The position numbers were made by a program, and so were the translations under genes. The notes below the pieces were generated by a model that was not told the origin of the DNA, searched no databases, and was given only the letters and a program-made list of their open reading frames with translations. This document shows positions 1 to 8,738 of a DNA stretch of 51,789 nucleotides, one piece after another; within the stretch, counting starts at the first letter, position 1, and every line of letters starts with the position of its first letter. The stretch is taken from the NCBI GenBank assembly GCA_934256695.1, contig CAKQPE010000004.1, positions 1 to 51,789 of the forward strand, in the 5' to 3' direction. Origin of the DNA: an uncultured Eubacteriales bacterium (lineage in GTDB: Bacteria > Bacillota > Clostridia > Lachnospirales > Anaerotignaceae).

Positions 1-1385
1 GTTTTGCCTGAGTCACGTCTGGTTACAAGCATTGCGTTATTGAGTATTTCTGCCGCTTCGGATCTTGTTACAATGCTCTTTGGTTTAAGCTCGCCGTTTG
101 ACGGTTTTGTTATAATGCTTTTAAGTGTGCAGTACATTACAGCCTCAGCTTTATCCGATGAAAGCTGATCCATATCCGTATAAGTAAGGTTTATAGCCCA
201 TGAACCTTTAGGTGCCGCACCTGTATATTTTGCATAGTTATAAATCATCTGACAGAGTTCTTCTTTTGTAACCGTACCTGTTGGGTCAAACGTCTTTACG
301 CTTTCAGGTGATATAATATTCATGTGATAGCTCCATGCAATAGGGTCACGGTAAGTACTGCTTTCGCTTACATCGCTGTACGGATTTGAAAATCCGGATT
401 TTACTATTCTTTCTATGCGATAGAACGCTCTTGCCGCTTCCTGTCTTGTAAGACTTGCCGAAGGTGAAAATTCGTTTGCCGCCGTTCCGAGAAGAACATC
501 GTTTTTGTAAACATTAAGTATGCTTGAATAGTTTGTGCTTGAGCTTGTAATGTCTCTGTAAGGATTTTCTACATCAGACACACTGTATTTTACATTAATA
601 TCCTGTATTTTGTTCTGAGCCGATGAACTTACCTGATTTTTAAGTTCGGCATTTGACGCTGTTTCAAACTCTGCTCTTATTGTATGGTCTTTTGATACAT
701 TCGAAAATGTATAAGACGTTCTCTTTCCTCCATATACATCGTCTATATATATTCCCTTAACAACATATCCGCTGTTAGGTATTATATCAAAAGATATATT
801 TTCTCCGCCGTTTACCTTTACTTTGTTGTTAGGCGAAATTTTTCCGCCTGTGCCGTAAGATGTTGTTATATAAAATATCTTATCCTTGTTTTCTTCTTCG
901 GCTTTTGTTGCCGCATCACTCTTTTTGTTCCATGCGGAAGTGTCTTCTTCCTTAGGCTGAACCTTTTCGCCAACTATTTTTGTGTATCCGTCAGAATCGT
1001 TTCCGACATTTGCACTGTTTTTGGAAGCACTTGAGCTTGTGCTTGAACTCGAACTTGAATTTGTTTTTGAAGATTTTGTTATAGTTTTAAATGTAACATT
1101 TATGATATGATCTTCCGAAAGATTATAAAATGTGTATTTTTCCACATCATCAACTGTTTTTCCGTCTACTGTAACTTCATCAATTTTATATCCGTCATCA
1201 GGTGTAATTGTAAATGTAAGATCTTCCCCCTGAGGTGCTGTTACGTTGTATTTAGGGGAAATACTGCCGCCCTTTCCGGCTGATGCGTTTACCGTAAAGT
1301 CTGCCGCAAAAGCAGGCACTGCCGCAGAAAGACACATGGTAACTGCCGCTGCAGAACATATGATTTTATTTCTGAATGCTTTCAT
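1..1385 (-). CDS. SLH-domain surface protein, 3' end cut by window
   Basis: The reading frame is open from ATG at 1385 to the window edge, giving at least 460 residues; its C-terminus is missing. A signal peptide is visible (residues 1-27, cleavage after AFA). Two InlB-B/bacterial-repeat-like units follow (about 30-100 and 170-235; each has a GxGGxISP start and a hydrophobic VTF/AEF end), separated by a Ser/Lys-rich linker of about 60 residues. From about residue 275 onward the sequence resembles S-layer homology domains (PYRDI, LTRQEAARAFYRI, VTKEELCQMIYNYAK, VTRSEAAEILNNA). SLH domains bind pyruvylated secondary cell-wall polymer, so this is probably an exported cell-wall-anchored protein. 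The start is supported by GAGGAGG about 7 bases upstream. Function beyond surface attachment is unknown. Confidence 0.9.
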   Translation of the reverse strand, partial: MKAFRNKIICSAAAVTMCLSAAVPAFAADFTVNASAGKGGSISPKYNVTAPQGEDLTFTITPDDGYKIDEVTVDGKTVDDVEKYTFYNLSEDHIINVTFKTITKSSKTNSSSSSSTSSSASKNSANVGNDSDGYTKIVGEKVQPKEEDTSAWNKKSDAATKAEEENKDKIFYITTSYGTGGKISPNNKVKVNGGENISFDIIPNSGYVVKGIYIDDVYGGKRTSYTFSNVSKDHTIRAEFETASNAELKNQVSSSAQNKIQDINVKYSVSDVENPYRDITSSSTNYSSILNVYKNDVLLGTAANEFSPSASLTRQEAARAFYRIERIVKSGFSNPYSDVSESSTYRDPIAWSYHMNIISPESVKTFDPTGTVTKEELCQMIYNYAKYTGAAPKGSWAINLTYTDMDQLSSDKAEAVMYCTLKSIITKPSNGELKPKSIVTRSEAAEILNNAMLVTRRDSGK

Positions 1386-1427
1386 TCTTAAAACCTCCTC
1401 AAATATAATCTTAATTAAACTATATTC

Positions 1428-1456
1428 ATTATACAGGTTTTGCCGTAACTTAACAA
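1428..1456 (-). promoter_or_regulatory. sigma-A-like promoter of the SLH protein gene
   Basis: On the minus strand TTGTTA (1451-1456) and TATAAT (1428-1433) are 17 bp apart, 43 bp upstream of the ATG at 1385. The stretch 1457-1646 holds no other recognisable feature. Confidence 0.65.
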
Positions 1457-1646
1457 CTTAAAAGACCTTAAAAGAATATTACTTTTTTATTACACAAATA
1501 ATACATATGCATTTTATCAACTTAATTTCAAAAAACAGCCGTATTTGTCCACCCTTTTATACAACTTCTGCACACAAAACCGGTGCATAAACCCTAAAGC
1601 AAATACTGTTTGTGATATTTTGCATAATATATTGACTCTTATGATT

Positions 1647-2474
1647 TTATTCAACAAAAGCAACTTGTTTTAAAAAATCAACTTTGATTTTTTGTGCATT
1701 GAATTTGTATATGCTTCCGAGAACAATAATTTTTATATTGCCAAATTCCGTATTATATAAAATTTCTCTCGATATGCTGTTTACATCAATGCAAAGGCAC
1801 TTAATAAATTTTTTACCAGAATAAATCATAACAGGAACTTTTATATAGTTTTTATCCGACGGTTTTTTACAGTCAAATTTCAGTTGTAAGACTTTTTTAT
1901 TGTTGTCAAAAGTTTTTTCTATTTCCAAGGATATATTTGGTTTGCATAAATTTATTGTTTCAAAGTTTTTGTTATCCAAAATAATGTCTTGTATGTTTAT
2001 ATCAAATTTTTGACTTTCGGATATAAAAAGTTCGGCAGTTTCAAAATTATGATAATCCAAATCTCTTACGGTAATAAATATTTTCATATAAAAAAACGGA
2101 GTTTTTTCATCAAGTATTTCTTTATACGTATCAATAAAATATTTTGCCGGTTCAGAAACTTGGTTTGTTTCCGGAATATATGTACCATATAGAAATTTGC
2201 TTTTTACATTTATACCGTCAAGTTTAACTTTGCTGACAGGCAATTTATTGAATACAAATACATTTTCAAAAAAATCGTATATGTCCTCTTGAGTGCAGTT
2301 TTCGGAATTTTGAAAACTGTCCAAAAAACCGTAGTTATTATAAAAATACAGGTTGTTTTCGGGGTTTATAAAGGCAACAGTATCCAATACAAGTTCTTTA
2401 TCAAGACTGTATAAATTCAATATGTTGAAAGGTATATCGTTAATTTTAAATTTTATGTTGTTTAATTTTCTCAT
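1647..2474 (-). CDS. hypothetical protein, 275 aa
   Basis: I do not recognise this family. The protein is acidic/lysine mixed, rich in Asn, Ile and Phe, has no signal peptide or membrane segment and looks cytosolic and beta-rich. Although the frame is open to 2492, the start at 2474 (MRKLNN) is preferred because AAAGGAG lies about 5 bases before it. It stands alone, transcribed towards the SLH gene, with about 260 bp between. No conserved motif or catalytic signature is visible. The codon usage (A/T-rich third positions) resembles the neighbours, so nothing suggests recent transfer. Confidence 0.75.
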   Translation of the reverse strand: MRKLNNIKFKINDIPFNILNLYSLDKELVLDTVAFINPENNLYFYNNYGFLDSFQNSENCTQEDIYDFFENVFVFNKLPVSKVKLDGINVKSKFLYGTYIPETNQVSEPAKYFIDTYKEILDEKTPFFYMKIFITVRDLDYHNFETAELFISESQKFDINIQDIILDNKNFETINLCKPNISLEIEKTFDNNKKVLQLKFDCKKPSDKNYIKVPVMIYSGKKFIKCLCIDVNSISREILYNTEFGNIKIIVLGSIYKFNAQKIKVDFLKQVAFVE

Positions 2475-2615
2475 AGCTTCTCCTTTAACCATTATAAACA
2501 GCCTATATATAAGATTCTGCTTACATAATTTAAAGTTTTATTATATATAATCACACACTATTTTCTATATAATTGTCAATATATATTTTGCTGTAATTAA
2601 AATTTATCGTTAAAA

Positions 2616-2740
2616 CCCTTCCGTCAAGCTACGCTTGACACCTTCCCTTTCAGGGACGGCTTCCGAGTTTGGAAGGCTCCCATGAAAGGGGAGCTGTCAC
2701 GCAGTGACTGAGGGGTTTGCCTTCTCCCAAGGGAAGGCTT
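2616..2740. repeat. gamma-family intergenic palindromic repeat, copy 1
   Basis: The block contains short palindromes around CAAGCTACGCTTG, CCTTCCCTTTCAGGGACGG, a long stem between GGAAGGCTCCCATG and AAAGGGGAGCTGTC, and CACGCAGTGACTGAGGGG. Related blocks lie at 39054-39230 and 49914-50067, with fragments at 14270-14315, 24630-24660 and 43420-43450. No protein is encoded. Confidence 0.8.
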
Positions 2741-3100
2741 TTAAACATTTTTCCCTAAAAATGCAATGAAATTGCATTTTGATAAAAGTTTCATTTGAGC
2801 CTTTAGGGAACCGCAAAGTATGCACCCCGAAGAAAACGGGGCGGTCGCAGACCGTTTTCAGAGCAAACCGCCAGAATGTACGGCGGCAGCGAAGCTGTTC
2901 ACGAAGTGAATTTGTGAACTTGCTACAAAGCGAAAATGCTTTGACCATGATGCGGCGGGTAGAGAACCCGAAGAAACAGGGCGACGAAGTCGTTTTTGCG
3001 TAGCAAAAATTCTGACCGTGCCTGATTTGCGAAGCAAATTTCCTGACCAAGAAGGCTCACAGAGTTTGAGACAGAGTCTCAAGGTTTTCAATGTATGCAG
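2741..3100. repeat. array of consecutive non-identical hairpins
   Basis: This 360-bp gene-free stretch is a chain of short stem-loops with different stems: TGCAAT/ATTGCA (2761-2779), CCCCG/CGGGG (2823-2840), CGGTCGCAGACCG, GTTCACGAAGTGAAT, CGGGTAGAGAACCCG, GACGAAGTC, TTTTTGCGTAGCAAAAA, ATTTGCGAAGCAAAT and TTGAGACAGAGTCTCAA (3068-3084). Several loops are CGAA, AGA or CGTA. Parts recur at 7080-7240 and 24900-25020. It starts with the TGCAAT hairpin and ends with the same kind of H1 hairpin seen in the alpha elements, so it looks like an expanded alpha-type element. Confidence 0.7.
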
Positions 3101-3171
3101 TTAAAACCGTCACCTTATGTATTTTTTGTTTGTTTAAAACACAAACTAACAAAAAATTATGAGGTGATATT

Positions 3172-4419
3172 ATGAAGGAAATCCATACTTTCCAGCTAAA
3201 AGAAGGAATTAACCTTCACTGTATAAAAGAAACCAAATTTACTGCCGAAAATATTTCGTTTTTTATTCAAATGAAGCTTAGCAAAAAAAATGCCGCCAAT
3301 GCCGCTGTTCTTTCTTATATATTGAAATACGGCTGTAAAAATTATTCTTCGGCACTTGATATAAACCGCAAACTCCAATCTCTTTACGGCTGTAAAATTG
3401 ATATTTTTACTTTCAAAAATAACTGCCGTCTTATACTCTGCTTTAATATCGAATTTGTAAACAAAGGCAATTCAATTTCAAAAATAATAGACCTTGCAGC
3501 AAATATTCTCCTATGTCCTTTGGTATATGACGGAAGTTTTGACGAAAACAATTTTTCAAGAGCAGTGTTTTCTGCCGAAAAAAATATACGTTCTCTTTTT
3601 GACAACAATACTTCCTATGCCAAATTCCGTCTTTTTGAAGAAATGGCAAAAAATGCCTTTGAAAACGAAACCTCTCTTTCCATAGGCATTTCCGCTGACG
3701 GAAGTCTTAAAGAAATTTCAAAAATAACTCCTTCTTCTCTTTACGAATTTTATCGTGAAACAATAACAAAATCACCTATAGATATATATTTTGCGGGGAA
3801 TGAAAATACCGACACAATAAAAAATTATTTTAACCGAGTTGAGTTTGCCGACTATGCAAGAAAAGCTCTGCCGCCTGTTGAAAAATTAAAAGGCTTAAAC
3901 ACCGTAGGACGGCGAAAAGACGAAATAAAAGGTCTTAAACAGTCAATCCTCAATATAGGCTATACCTTCTCGGAAGGAAATATATATACAGCAGAAATAT
4001 TAAACGAGCTTCTCTCAGGCAGCGGAAACGGCATATTGTTTAATACAGTCCGACAGCAGAACGGTCTTTGCTACAGTATTTCTTCCGATATTTTGCCTTC
4101 TCTCGGCATACTCTGCATAAGTGCCGGAGTTGACCGAAAAAATATCGAACAATCAATTTCTTTAATAAACAAAGCCTTTGAAAACATAAACAAATTATCT
4201 GCTGACGATATAAAATCCGCCGCAGACAAACTGATTAAAAATTATAATTTAATACCGGACAGCCTTTCAAAAATTATATCCTTCTGTTTTTCCTGCCGAT
4301 TAAACAATATACCACCCGATATAAAAAAATATACCGAAAACTTAGCCAAAGTAACAAAAGAGGATATAACCAATCTTGTTTCGTCAATTAAAGAACAGGT
4401 TATATATTCACTAAACTGA
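3172..4419 (+). CDS. yfmF: M16-family peptidase homolog YfmF, catalytically degenerate
   Basis: The 415-residue protein has the pitrilysin/M16 fold signature but lacks the HxxEH zinc motif in its N-terminal half, as is usual for the YfmF partner of YfmH. In Bacillus the YfmF/YfmH pair is linked to EF-P 5-aminopentanol modification, and M16 pairs generally act as a heterodimer with one active subunit. The C-terminal half retains the conserved LLSGSGNGILFNTVRQQNG-type segment (about residues 280-298). GAGGTGAT precedes the ATG at the right distance. The gene is followed after 15 bp by yfmH and then lgt, so the three probably form an operon. Family assignment is firm; the biological role is inferred. 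Confidence 0.88.
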   Translation: MKEIHTFQLKEGINLHCIKETKFTAENISFFIQMKLSKKNAANAAVLSYILKYGCKNYSSALDINRKLQSLYGCKIDIFTFKNNCRLILCFNIEFVNKGNSISKIIDLAANILLCPLVYDGSFDENNFSRAVFSAEKNIRSLFDNNTSYAKFRLFEEMAKNAFENETSLSIGISADGSLKEISKITPSSLYEFYRETITKSPIDIYFAGNENTDTIKNYFNRVEFADYARKALPPVEKLKGLNTVGRRKDEIKGLKQSILNIGYTFSEGNIYTAEILNELLSGSGNGILFNTVRQQNGLCYSISSDILPSLGILCISAGVDRKNIEQSISLINKAFENINKLSADDIKSAADKLIKNYNLIPDSLSKIISFCFSCRLNNIPPDIKKYTENLAKVTKEDITNLVSSIKEQVIYSLN

Positions 4420-4434
4420 AAGGAGAAAACAAAA

Positions 4435-5685
4435 ATGGACTCAGAAAAAAGAACCTGTGCTATAAGCAAATCCGAAATTTATATATATACTCTTTCAAAC
4501 GGAATAAAATGCTTTGTTATACCCAAAAAGGATTTTAAAACTTCAATGGCAATGGCCGTAATAAATTTCGGTTCTGCCTGCGAAGGCTTTTATGAAAACA
4601 ATTCTTTTTTTGAAATTCCTTACGGTACGGCACATTTTATGGAACACAAGCTTTTCGACAAAAAAGACAAAAGTATATTTTCGCTTCTTTCCCAAAATGG
4701 TGCAGACGTAAACGCTTTTACAGACCACAGCAAAACAGCCTATTATTTTTCCTGTCAGAACGATTTTTATAAAAATTTAAAGCTTCTTGTCGAAATGATA
4801 AGTACACCTTATTTTGATGAAATCGGCATTGAAAACGAAAAAAGCATAATAAAAAGCGAAATTAATATGTATAAAGACATACCCGATAGGCAGATATTCA
4901 CAAATCTTACCAAAATAATGTATCCTGACAGTGCTTTAGGGTGTGAAATAGCCGGAACTGAAAAAACAATAGAAAAAATAACACCGGAAATACTTTATAA
5001 GTGTTATAATACATTTTATGAACCAAAAAATATATCAATTATCTGCTGCGGAGATATTGAACCGGAAAAAACATCACTTATAATACAAAACACAAATTTT
5101 AAAACCAACAATATCCAAAAGTATTTACCGACAAAAGAAATTAAATCAAAAAGTGATTTTTATTCGGAAGAAAAAGGTCTAAACGAGCCTATTTTTAATA
5201 TTGGCTTCAAATGCCATTTATTTAAAAACACACCGCTTAATACACTTTTGCTTAAAATTGTCTTTGACATCTTAATGTCCGAAGGTTCAATGCTTTACCA
5301 ATCCCTTTGTGACCGAAAGATTTTGCACTCTCCTGCAGGCTTTAGTATTGTTTCTTCGCCGGAGGGCAGTTTCTGTACTGTAAGTCTCAAAGGCACAAGC
5401 CCGCAATATACGGCTCAGGCATTTATCAAAACCGCACAATATCTGGCACATAAAGGAATTTCTCAAAATTCAATTAAAAGAATAAAATCAATGTATACCG
5501 GTCAGATGATACGTGGTTTTAACAGCATAGAAGAAATCTGTATGGCACAGGCAGAGCTGGCTCCTTTCGGGTTCTGTCTTGCCGACAGGGAAGATGCTCT
5601 TGCAAAGATAAACTCGGACATGATATGTTCCGTTTCGGAAAATATATTCAAAAGGCAAAATGCCTTTCTTTCGGTAATTAAATAA
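4435..5685 (+). CDS. yfmH: M16-family zinc peptidase YfmH
   Basis: This 416-residue protein is the catalytic partner in the M16 pair. The inverted zinc motif HFMEH is at residues 67-71, and a downstream Glu in the IIKSEINMYKD helix (about residue 142) fits the third zinc ligand. The C-terminal domain carries the degenerate M16 repeat (SEGSMLYQSLCDRK). ATG at 4435 is preceded by AAAGGAGAA. It follows yfmF by 15 bp and precedes lgt by 20 bp. Homologs are linked to EF-P modification in Bacillus; the substrate here is unknown. Confidence 0.9.
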   Translation: MDSEKRTCAISKSEIYIYTLSNGIKCFVIPKKDFKTSMAMAVINFGSACEGFYENNSFFEIPYGTAHFMEHKLFDKKDKSIFSLLSQNGADVNAFTDHSKTAYYFSCQNDFYKNLKLLVEMISTPYFDEIGIENEKSIIKSEINMYKDIPDRQIFTNLTKIMYPDSALGCEIAGTEKTIEKITPEILYKCYNTFYEPKNISIICCGDIEPEKTSLIIQNTNFKTNNIQKYLPTKEIKSKSDFYSEEKGLNEPIFNIGFKCHLFKNTPLNTLLLKIVFDILMSEGSMLYQSLCDRKILHSPAGFSIVSSPEGSFCTVSLKGTSPQYTAQAFIKTAQYLAHKGISQNSIKRIKSMYTGQMIRGFNSIEEICMAQAELAPFGFCLADREDALAKINSDMICSVSENIFKRQNAFLSVIK

Positions 5686-5705
5686 CAATATGGAGGAGTT
5701 TTTAT

Positions 5706-6584
5706 ATGCCTGAAATATGGTTTCCCAACTTAGGAATAAAAATAGACCATTTAAGCCGTACAGCAATCAAAATAGGAAATTTCAATATTTACTGGTACGG
5801 TCTTATAATAGGTGCTGCCATTATACTTGCCACACTTCTTGTTATACATGAAGCCAAACGCTCCGGTCAAAAACCGGAGGATTACATAGATTTTGCGTCC
5901 TTTGCCATTGTACTTTCCGTAATAGGTGCAAGGCTTTATTATGTAATCTTCTCTTGGGATATGTATAAAGACAACTTAATAAAAATATTTGCCTTCAGAG
6001 AAGGCGGTCTTGCCATATACGGCGGTGTTCTGGCCGGTATATTGTGCGGCATAATATTTGCCAAAAAGCGTGGAATTAATTTTTTTCTTCTTGCGGATAC
6101 TGTTTTGCCGAGTGTTCTTCTCGGTCAGGTTATGGGCCGCTGGGGAAACTTTTTTAACAGAGAAGCCTTCGGCGGATATACAAACGGTCTTTTTGCCATG
6201 CGTATATTAAAAGAACAGGCAAGCTACCTTCCGCAGAGTGCATTAAACAATCTGATAACCGTAAACGGTACGGAATATATACAGGTTCATCCTACATTTC
6301 TTTATGAATCGTCACTTAATCTGTGCCTTTTGGTTTTTCTGCTTATTTTAAGAAAACACAAAAAGTTTAACGGTCAGATTGCTTCGCTTTATATGTTTGG
6401 TTACGGTATAATACGTTTTTTTGTGGAATCTTTAAGAACAGACCAGTTACAGATAGGCTCAACGGGAATAGCGGTTTCCCAAGCAGTTTCGGCTGTACTT
6501 ATTATAATCGGAATTATTTTTTATATAAAATTAAAGAAAGAATCTCTTAATAGCATGAAAGGTGATAGTAAAATTGATAGTTGA
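5706..6584 (+). CDS. lgt: prolipoprotein diacylglyceryl transferase
   Basis: Lgt transfers diacylglycerol from phosphatidylglycerol to the lipobox cysteine of prelipoproteins at the outer face of the cytoplasmic membrane. The 292-residue protein has about seven membrane segments and the diagnostic Lgt signature GRWGNFFNREAFG at about residues 141-153, plus EGGLAIYGGV (about 98-107) and HPTFLYES (about 198-205). It is the last member of the yfmF-yfmH-lgt group, and its 3' end overlaps the next small gene. Substrates in this window include the lipoproteins PstS and the SsuA-like protein, both with a clear lipobox. Confidence 0.96.
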   Translation: MPEIWFPNLGIKIDHLSRTAIKIGNFNIYWYGLIIGAAIILATLLVIHEAKRSGQKPEDYIDFASFAIVLSVIGARLYYVIFSWDMYKDNLIKIFAFREGGLAIYGGVLAGILCGIIFAKKRGINFFLLADTVLPSVLLGQVMGRWGNFFNREAFGGYTNGLFAMRILKEQASYLPQSALNNLITVNGTEYIQVHPTFLYESSLNLCLLVFLLILRKHKKFNGQIASLYMFGYGIIRFFVESLRTDQLQIGSTGIAVSQAVSAVLIIIGIIFYIKLKKESLNSMKGDSKIDS

Positions 6585-6852
6585 TAAGGAATTTCTTTTA
6601 AAAAACTCTTGGCATGATGAAAACGGAAATATGCTTGCCTTTGACAGCTGCGGTGTACCAAGACTCGGCATAGAAATAAAAAAAGAAGGCAACCTTCTTA
6701 TGTGTGTAGATTCAAGAGAGTGCTGTGAGGGAATGTTTGAGGAAACAGACTGTACTCTTGAGGATATAGTATACACTCTTAACTCATACGGCTACACACT
6801 TCTTGCACAGCAGTTTGAAAAAGACTTATTTTCCTCCCAAAAGAAAGGTTAA
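6574..6852 (+). CDS. small hypothetical protein, about 92 aa
   Basis: The frame is open from GTG 6562, but that GTG sits inside the apparent ribosome binding site AAAGGTG; TTG at 6574 (MIVDKEF) is better spaced. The first codons overlap the end of lgt, so translation is probably coupled. The product is acidic, with three Cys in or near an ECCEGMFEETDC segment, and has no membrane segment. I do not recognise the family. It is followed after 5 bp by another small gene and probably belongs to the same transcript. Confidence 0.65.
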   Translation: MIVDKEFLLKNSWHDENGNMLAFDSCGVPRLGIEIKKEGNLLMCVDSRECCEGMFEETDCTLEDIVYTLNSYGYTLLAQQFEKDLFSSQKKG

Positions 6853-6857
6853 ACAAA

Positions 6858-7076
6858 ATGGCTGAAAAAAAGACTGTATCAAAAACAACAAAACCGAAAA
6901 CACCTGCCTCAAAAAAGGTTTCCATAGCCTTTGACAAGGAGTTTTATTCAGATCTTGAACAGTATGTTTTTAATCGTGGGCTTACAGTTGAAGGCTTTAT
7001 TAAGTCTGCCGTAAAAGAAAAGCTGGACAGCGACAGGATAAGTTCTATGATAGACGTAATGTCTTTTAAAAGATAA
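6858..7076 (+). CDS. small protein with ribbon-helix-helix-like C-terminus
   Basis: The 72-residue product has a Lys/Thr/Pro-rich, probably disordered tail (1-20) and then a segment (KKVSIAFDKEFYSDLEQYVF, then GLTVEGFIKSAVKEKLD) with the strand-helix-helix pattern of small CopG/Arc-like DNA-binding proteins. It follows the preceding gene by 5 bp with GAAAGG as ribosome binding site. No toxin-like partner is adjacent, so a regulatory role is only a possibility. The family assignment is tentative. Confidence 0.6.
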   Translation: MAEKKTVSKTTKPKTPASKKVSIAFDKEFYSDLEQYVFNRGLTVEGFIKSAVKEKLDSDRISSMIDVMSFKR

Positions 7077-7077
7077 A

Positions 7078-7240
7078 GACCATAAAGACCTTGGGGTTTC
7101 ACCACAAACCCTGACCACCCTTTGAAATGGTCAGGAAATTTGCTTCGCAAATCGGCTTACGCCGCCGCATTTATCTTTGCGGTTCCTTAGTGGACGTAAA
7201 CTTTTATCAAAACGCAATTATATTGCGTTTTGGAGAAAAA
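7078..7240. repeat. mosaic palindromic element related to alpha family
   Basis: It starts with the H1-type hairpin TTGGGGTTTCACCACAAACCC, then GACCACCCTTTGAAATGGTC, then ATTTGCTTCGCAAAT, a GGCTTACGCCGCC segment, the spacer AACTTTTATCAAAA and the H3-type hairpin CGCAATTATATTGCG (about 7211-7225). The order H1-H2-extra hairpins-spacer-H3 is that of the alpha elements, with inserted hairpins shared with 2741-3100 and 24900-25020. Confidence 0.65.
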
Positions 7241-7250
7241 TAAAATATCT

Positions 7251-7417
7251 TTATTACAAAAATCCCATGACAACAGTCATGGGATTTTATTTAAAGTTTT
7301 ACTCAATTTTTTTCAAAAAATTGCAGGGTTGTGGGACAGAGTCCCATGGTCTTAAATGTTATTATTTACTCATTTCGTCTACACAGTCTTTTATAATATC
7401 AACTGTCTTGTCTATAC
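7251..7417. repeat. 167-bp perfect direct repeat, copy A
   Basis: Positions 7251-7417 and 7955-8121 read identically and are offset by 704 bp. The repeat contains an H3 hairpin (ATCCCATGAC/GTCATGGGAT), the spacer, an H2 hairpin, an H1 hairpin and the last 16-17 codons of the cytidylate-kinase-like gene. Copy A therefore carries a truncated, functionless 3' end of that gene (7362-7417). Confidence 0.92.
7362..7417 (-). pseudogene. duplicated 3' fragment of cytidylate-kinase-like gene
   Basis: This piece encodes the C-terminal DKTVDIIKDCVDEMSK and stop of the gene ending at 8066, with no start or upstream part. It was created by the 167-bp duplication and has no function of its own. Confidence 0.85.
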
Positions 7418-7544
7418 ACTCTCCTTTGCTAATTGATTGTATAGCAACTTTATGGTATACTTATTTTAAATAAAATTAATTTCATTTAATTGTTATTGTA
7501 TATCTAATTAAATATTATCATAAAATTGTGGGAGGGTGTCAATT

Positions 7545-7952
7545 ATGTTCGAAAATTCATCAAAATTACTAAAGATATTCTCTCTGTACGCCATTTTAAT
7601 TGGATATATTAAACTAACAGAGATATTTAAAAATAACATTTCCACAATAAACAATTATTCATTCAATTTGGCTGCATATAACTTATTAAATATAATATTT
7701 TATTTATTAATTATTATATTAATTTATTTAATATCACTTGAAAAAAGCAATAAATCTATTGAAACATTATTTTTATTTATACCTGCAATAATTTTTATCC
7801 TGTCTCCTTTTCTTAGTTTGTTTAATATTTACGTAGAAGAAAATATTATTGGAAATGTATTACAAACTTTAATGCTAAACAGCAGTGTATATTTATTTGT
7901 TGGAACAAGTATAATTTGTATTTTAATTTTCAGACATATTAAAACTAAGTAA
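7545..7952 (+). CDS. small integral membrane protein inside the 704-bp insertion
   Basis: The 135-residue product has four hydrophobic segments (about 8-30, 45-65, 72-95, 110-130) and few charged residues; I do not recognise a family. ATG at 7545 is preceded by GGGAGGGT with 7-8 bp spacing; a GTG at 7536 lies within this site and is unlikely. The gene is the only content of the 537-bp stretch between the two copies of the 167-bp repeat, and this stretch is visibly richer in A+T than the flanks. It looks recently acquired. An immunity or small-effector role is possible, but nothing in the sequence shows it. Confidence 0.7.
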   Translation: MFENSSKLLKIFSLYAILIGYIKLTEIFKNNISTINNYSFNLAAYNLLNIIFYLLIIILIYLISLEKSNKSIETLFLFIPAIIFILSPFLSLFNIYVEENIIGNVLQTLMLNSSVYLFVGTSIICILIFRHIKTK

Positions 7953-7954
7953 AC

Positions 7955-8121
7955 TTATTACAAAAATCCCATGACAACAGTCATGGGATTTTATTTAAAG
8001 TTTTACTCAATTTTTTTCAAAAAATTGCAGGGTTGTGGGACAGAGTCCCATGGTCTTAAATGTTATTATTTACTCATTTCGTCTACACAGTCTTTTATAA
8101 TATCAACTGTCTTGTCTATAC
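7955..8121. repeat. 167-bp perfect direct repeat, copy B
   Basis: This is the second copy of 7251-7417; it contains the native 3' end of the cytidylate-kinase-like gene (from 8066) and the hairpin element downstream of it. Identity is broken immediately outside both ends (T/C at 7250/7954 and A/C at 7418/8122). Confidence 0.92.
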
Positions 8122-8665
8122 CGAACTTACCGCTGTCTACACAGATATTGTAGCTTTCTGCGGCACCCCATTTTTTGCCTGAATAGAAGTTGTAGTAATT
8201 AGCTCTCTTTTTATCTATTTTATTTACTGCGTCTTCCATATTTTTAGCTGTAAGGCCATATTCTTTTGATGCTCTTTCGGCTCTTATTTTCTTATCTGCA
8301 TATATAAATACATTAAGCACATTGTCTCTTTCTTCAAGGGCATAGTCTGCACAACGTCCTATAATGACACAGCTTCCTTTAGAAGCTATTTCTTTTATTG
8401 TATCAAACTGAGCAAGGAAAAGCTTGTTGTTAAGCGGAAGTGCATCTGTACCGTTTGCTCCCATTACAAGTGAATAAAGGAAACTTCCTGCCGTCTTCTC
8501 ATCATTTTCATGGAATATTTCCTCACAGAAACCGCTGCTTTTGGCTGCCTCTGTAAGAAGCTCCTTGTCATAAAAAGGCACTCCCATTCTTTGTGCAAGT
8601 AATTTTCCAACCTGTCTGCCGCCGCTTCCGTACTGACGTCCTATGGTTACAATTATATCTTTCAT
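8066..8665 (-). CDS. cytidylate kinase-like family protein
   Basis: The 199-residue protein starts MKDIIVTIGRQYGSGG and has a P-loop variant (GRQYGSGGRQVGK, residues 9-21) typical of the cytidylate-kinase-like family common in Clostridia; it also has an SCVIIGRCADYAL segment and a basic lid (DKKRANYYNFYSGKKWG). These proteins are predicted nucleoside or (d)CMP kinases, but substrates are mostly unproven. AAGGAGGG lies 6-7 bp before ATG 8665, which decides the start against the longer frame from 8761. It follows the MarR gene by 73 bp on the same strand and is probably cotranscribed. Its 3' end has been duplicated (7362-7417). Confidence 0.85.
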   Translation of the reverse strand: MKDIIVTIGRQYGSGGRQVGKLLAQRMGVPFYDKELLTEAAKSSGFCEEIFHENDEKTAGSFLYSLVMGANGTDALPLNNKLFLAQFDTIKEIASKGSCVIIGRCADYALEERDNVLNVFIYADKKIRAERASKEYGLTAKNMEDAVNKIDKKRANYYNFYSGKKWGAAESYNICVDSGKFGIDKTVDIIKDCVDEMSK

Positions 8666-8738
8666 TGCAATTCCCTCCTTAAAAGGAATATTAAAATACT
8701 CCTGTTTTATTAAATTATCAGCCGAATATATGTAAGTA

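Noticed and set aside
2697..3050. 117-residue minus-strand open frame
   Set aside because: It lies wholly in the hairpin array; a similar frame occurs in another repeat copy (24570-24980) only because the DNA repeats. No ribosome binding site or protein-like conservation.
2616..3100. CRISPR array
   Set aside because: The short repeats are palindromes of varied sequence with no constant repeat and no regular spacers; no cas genes are in the window.
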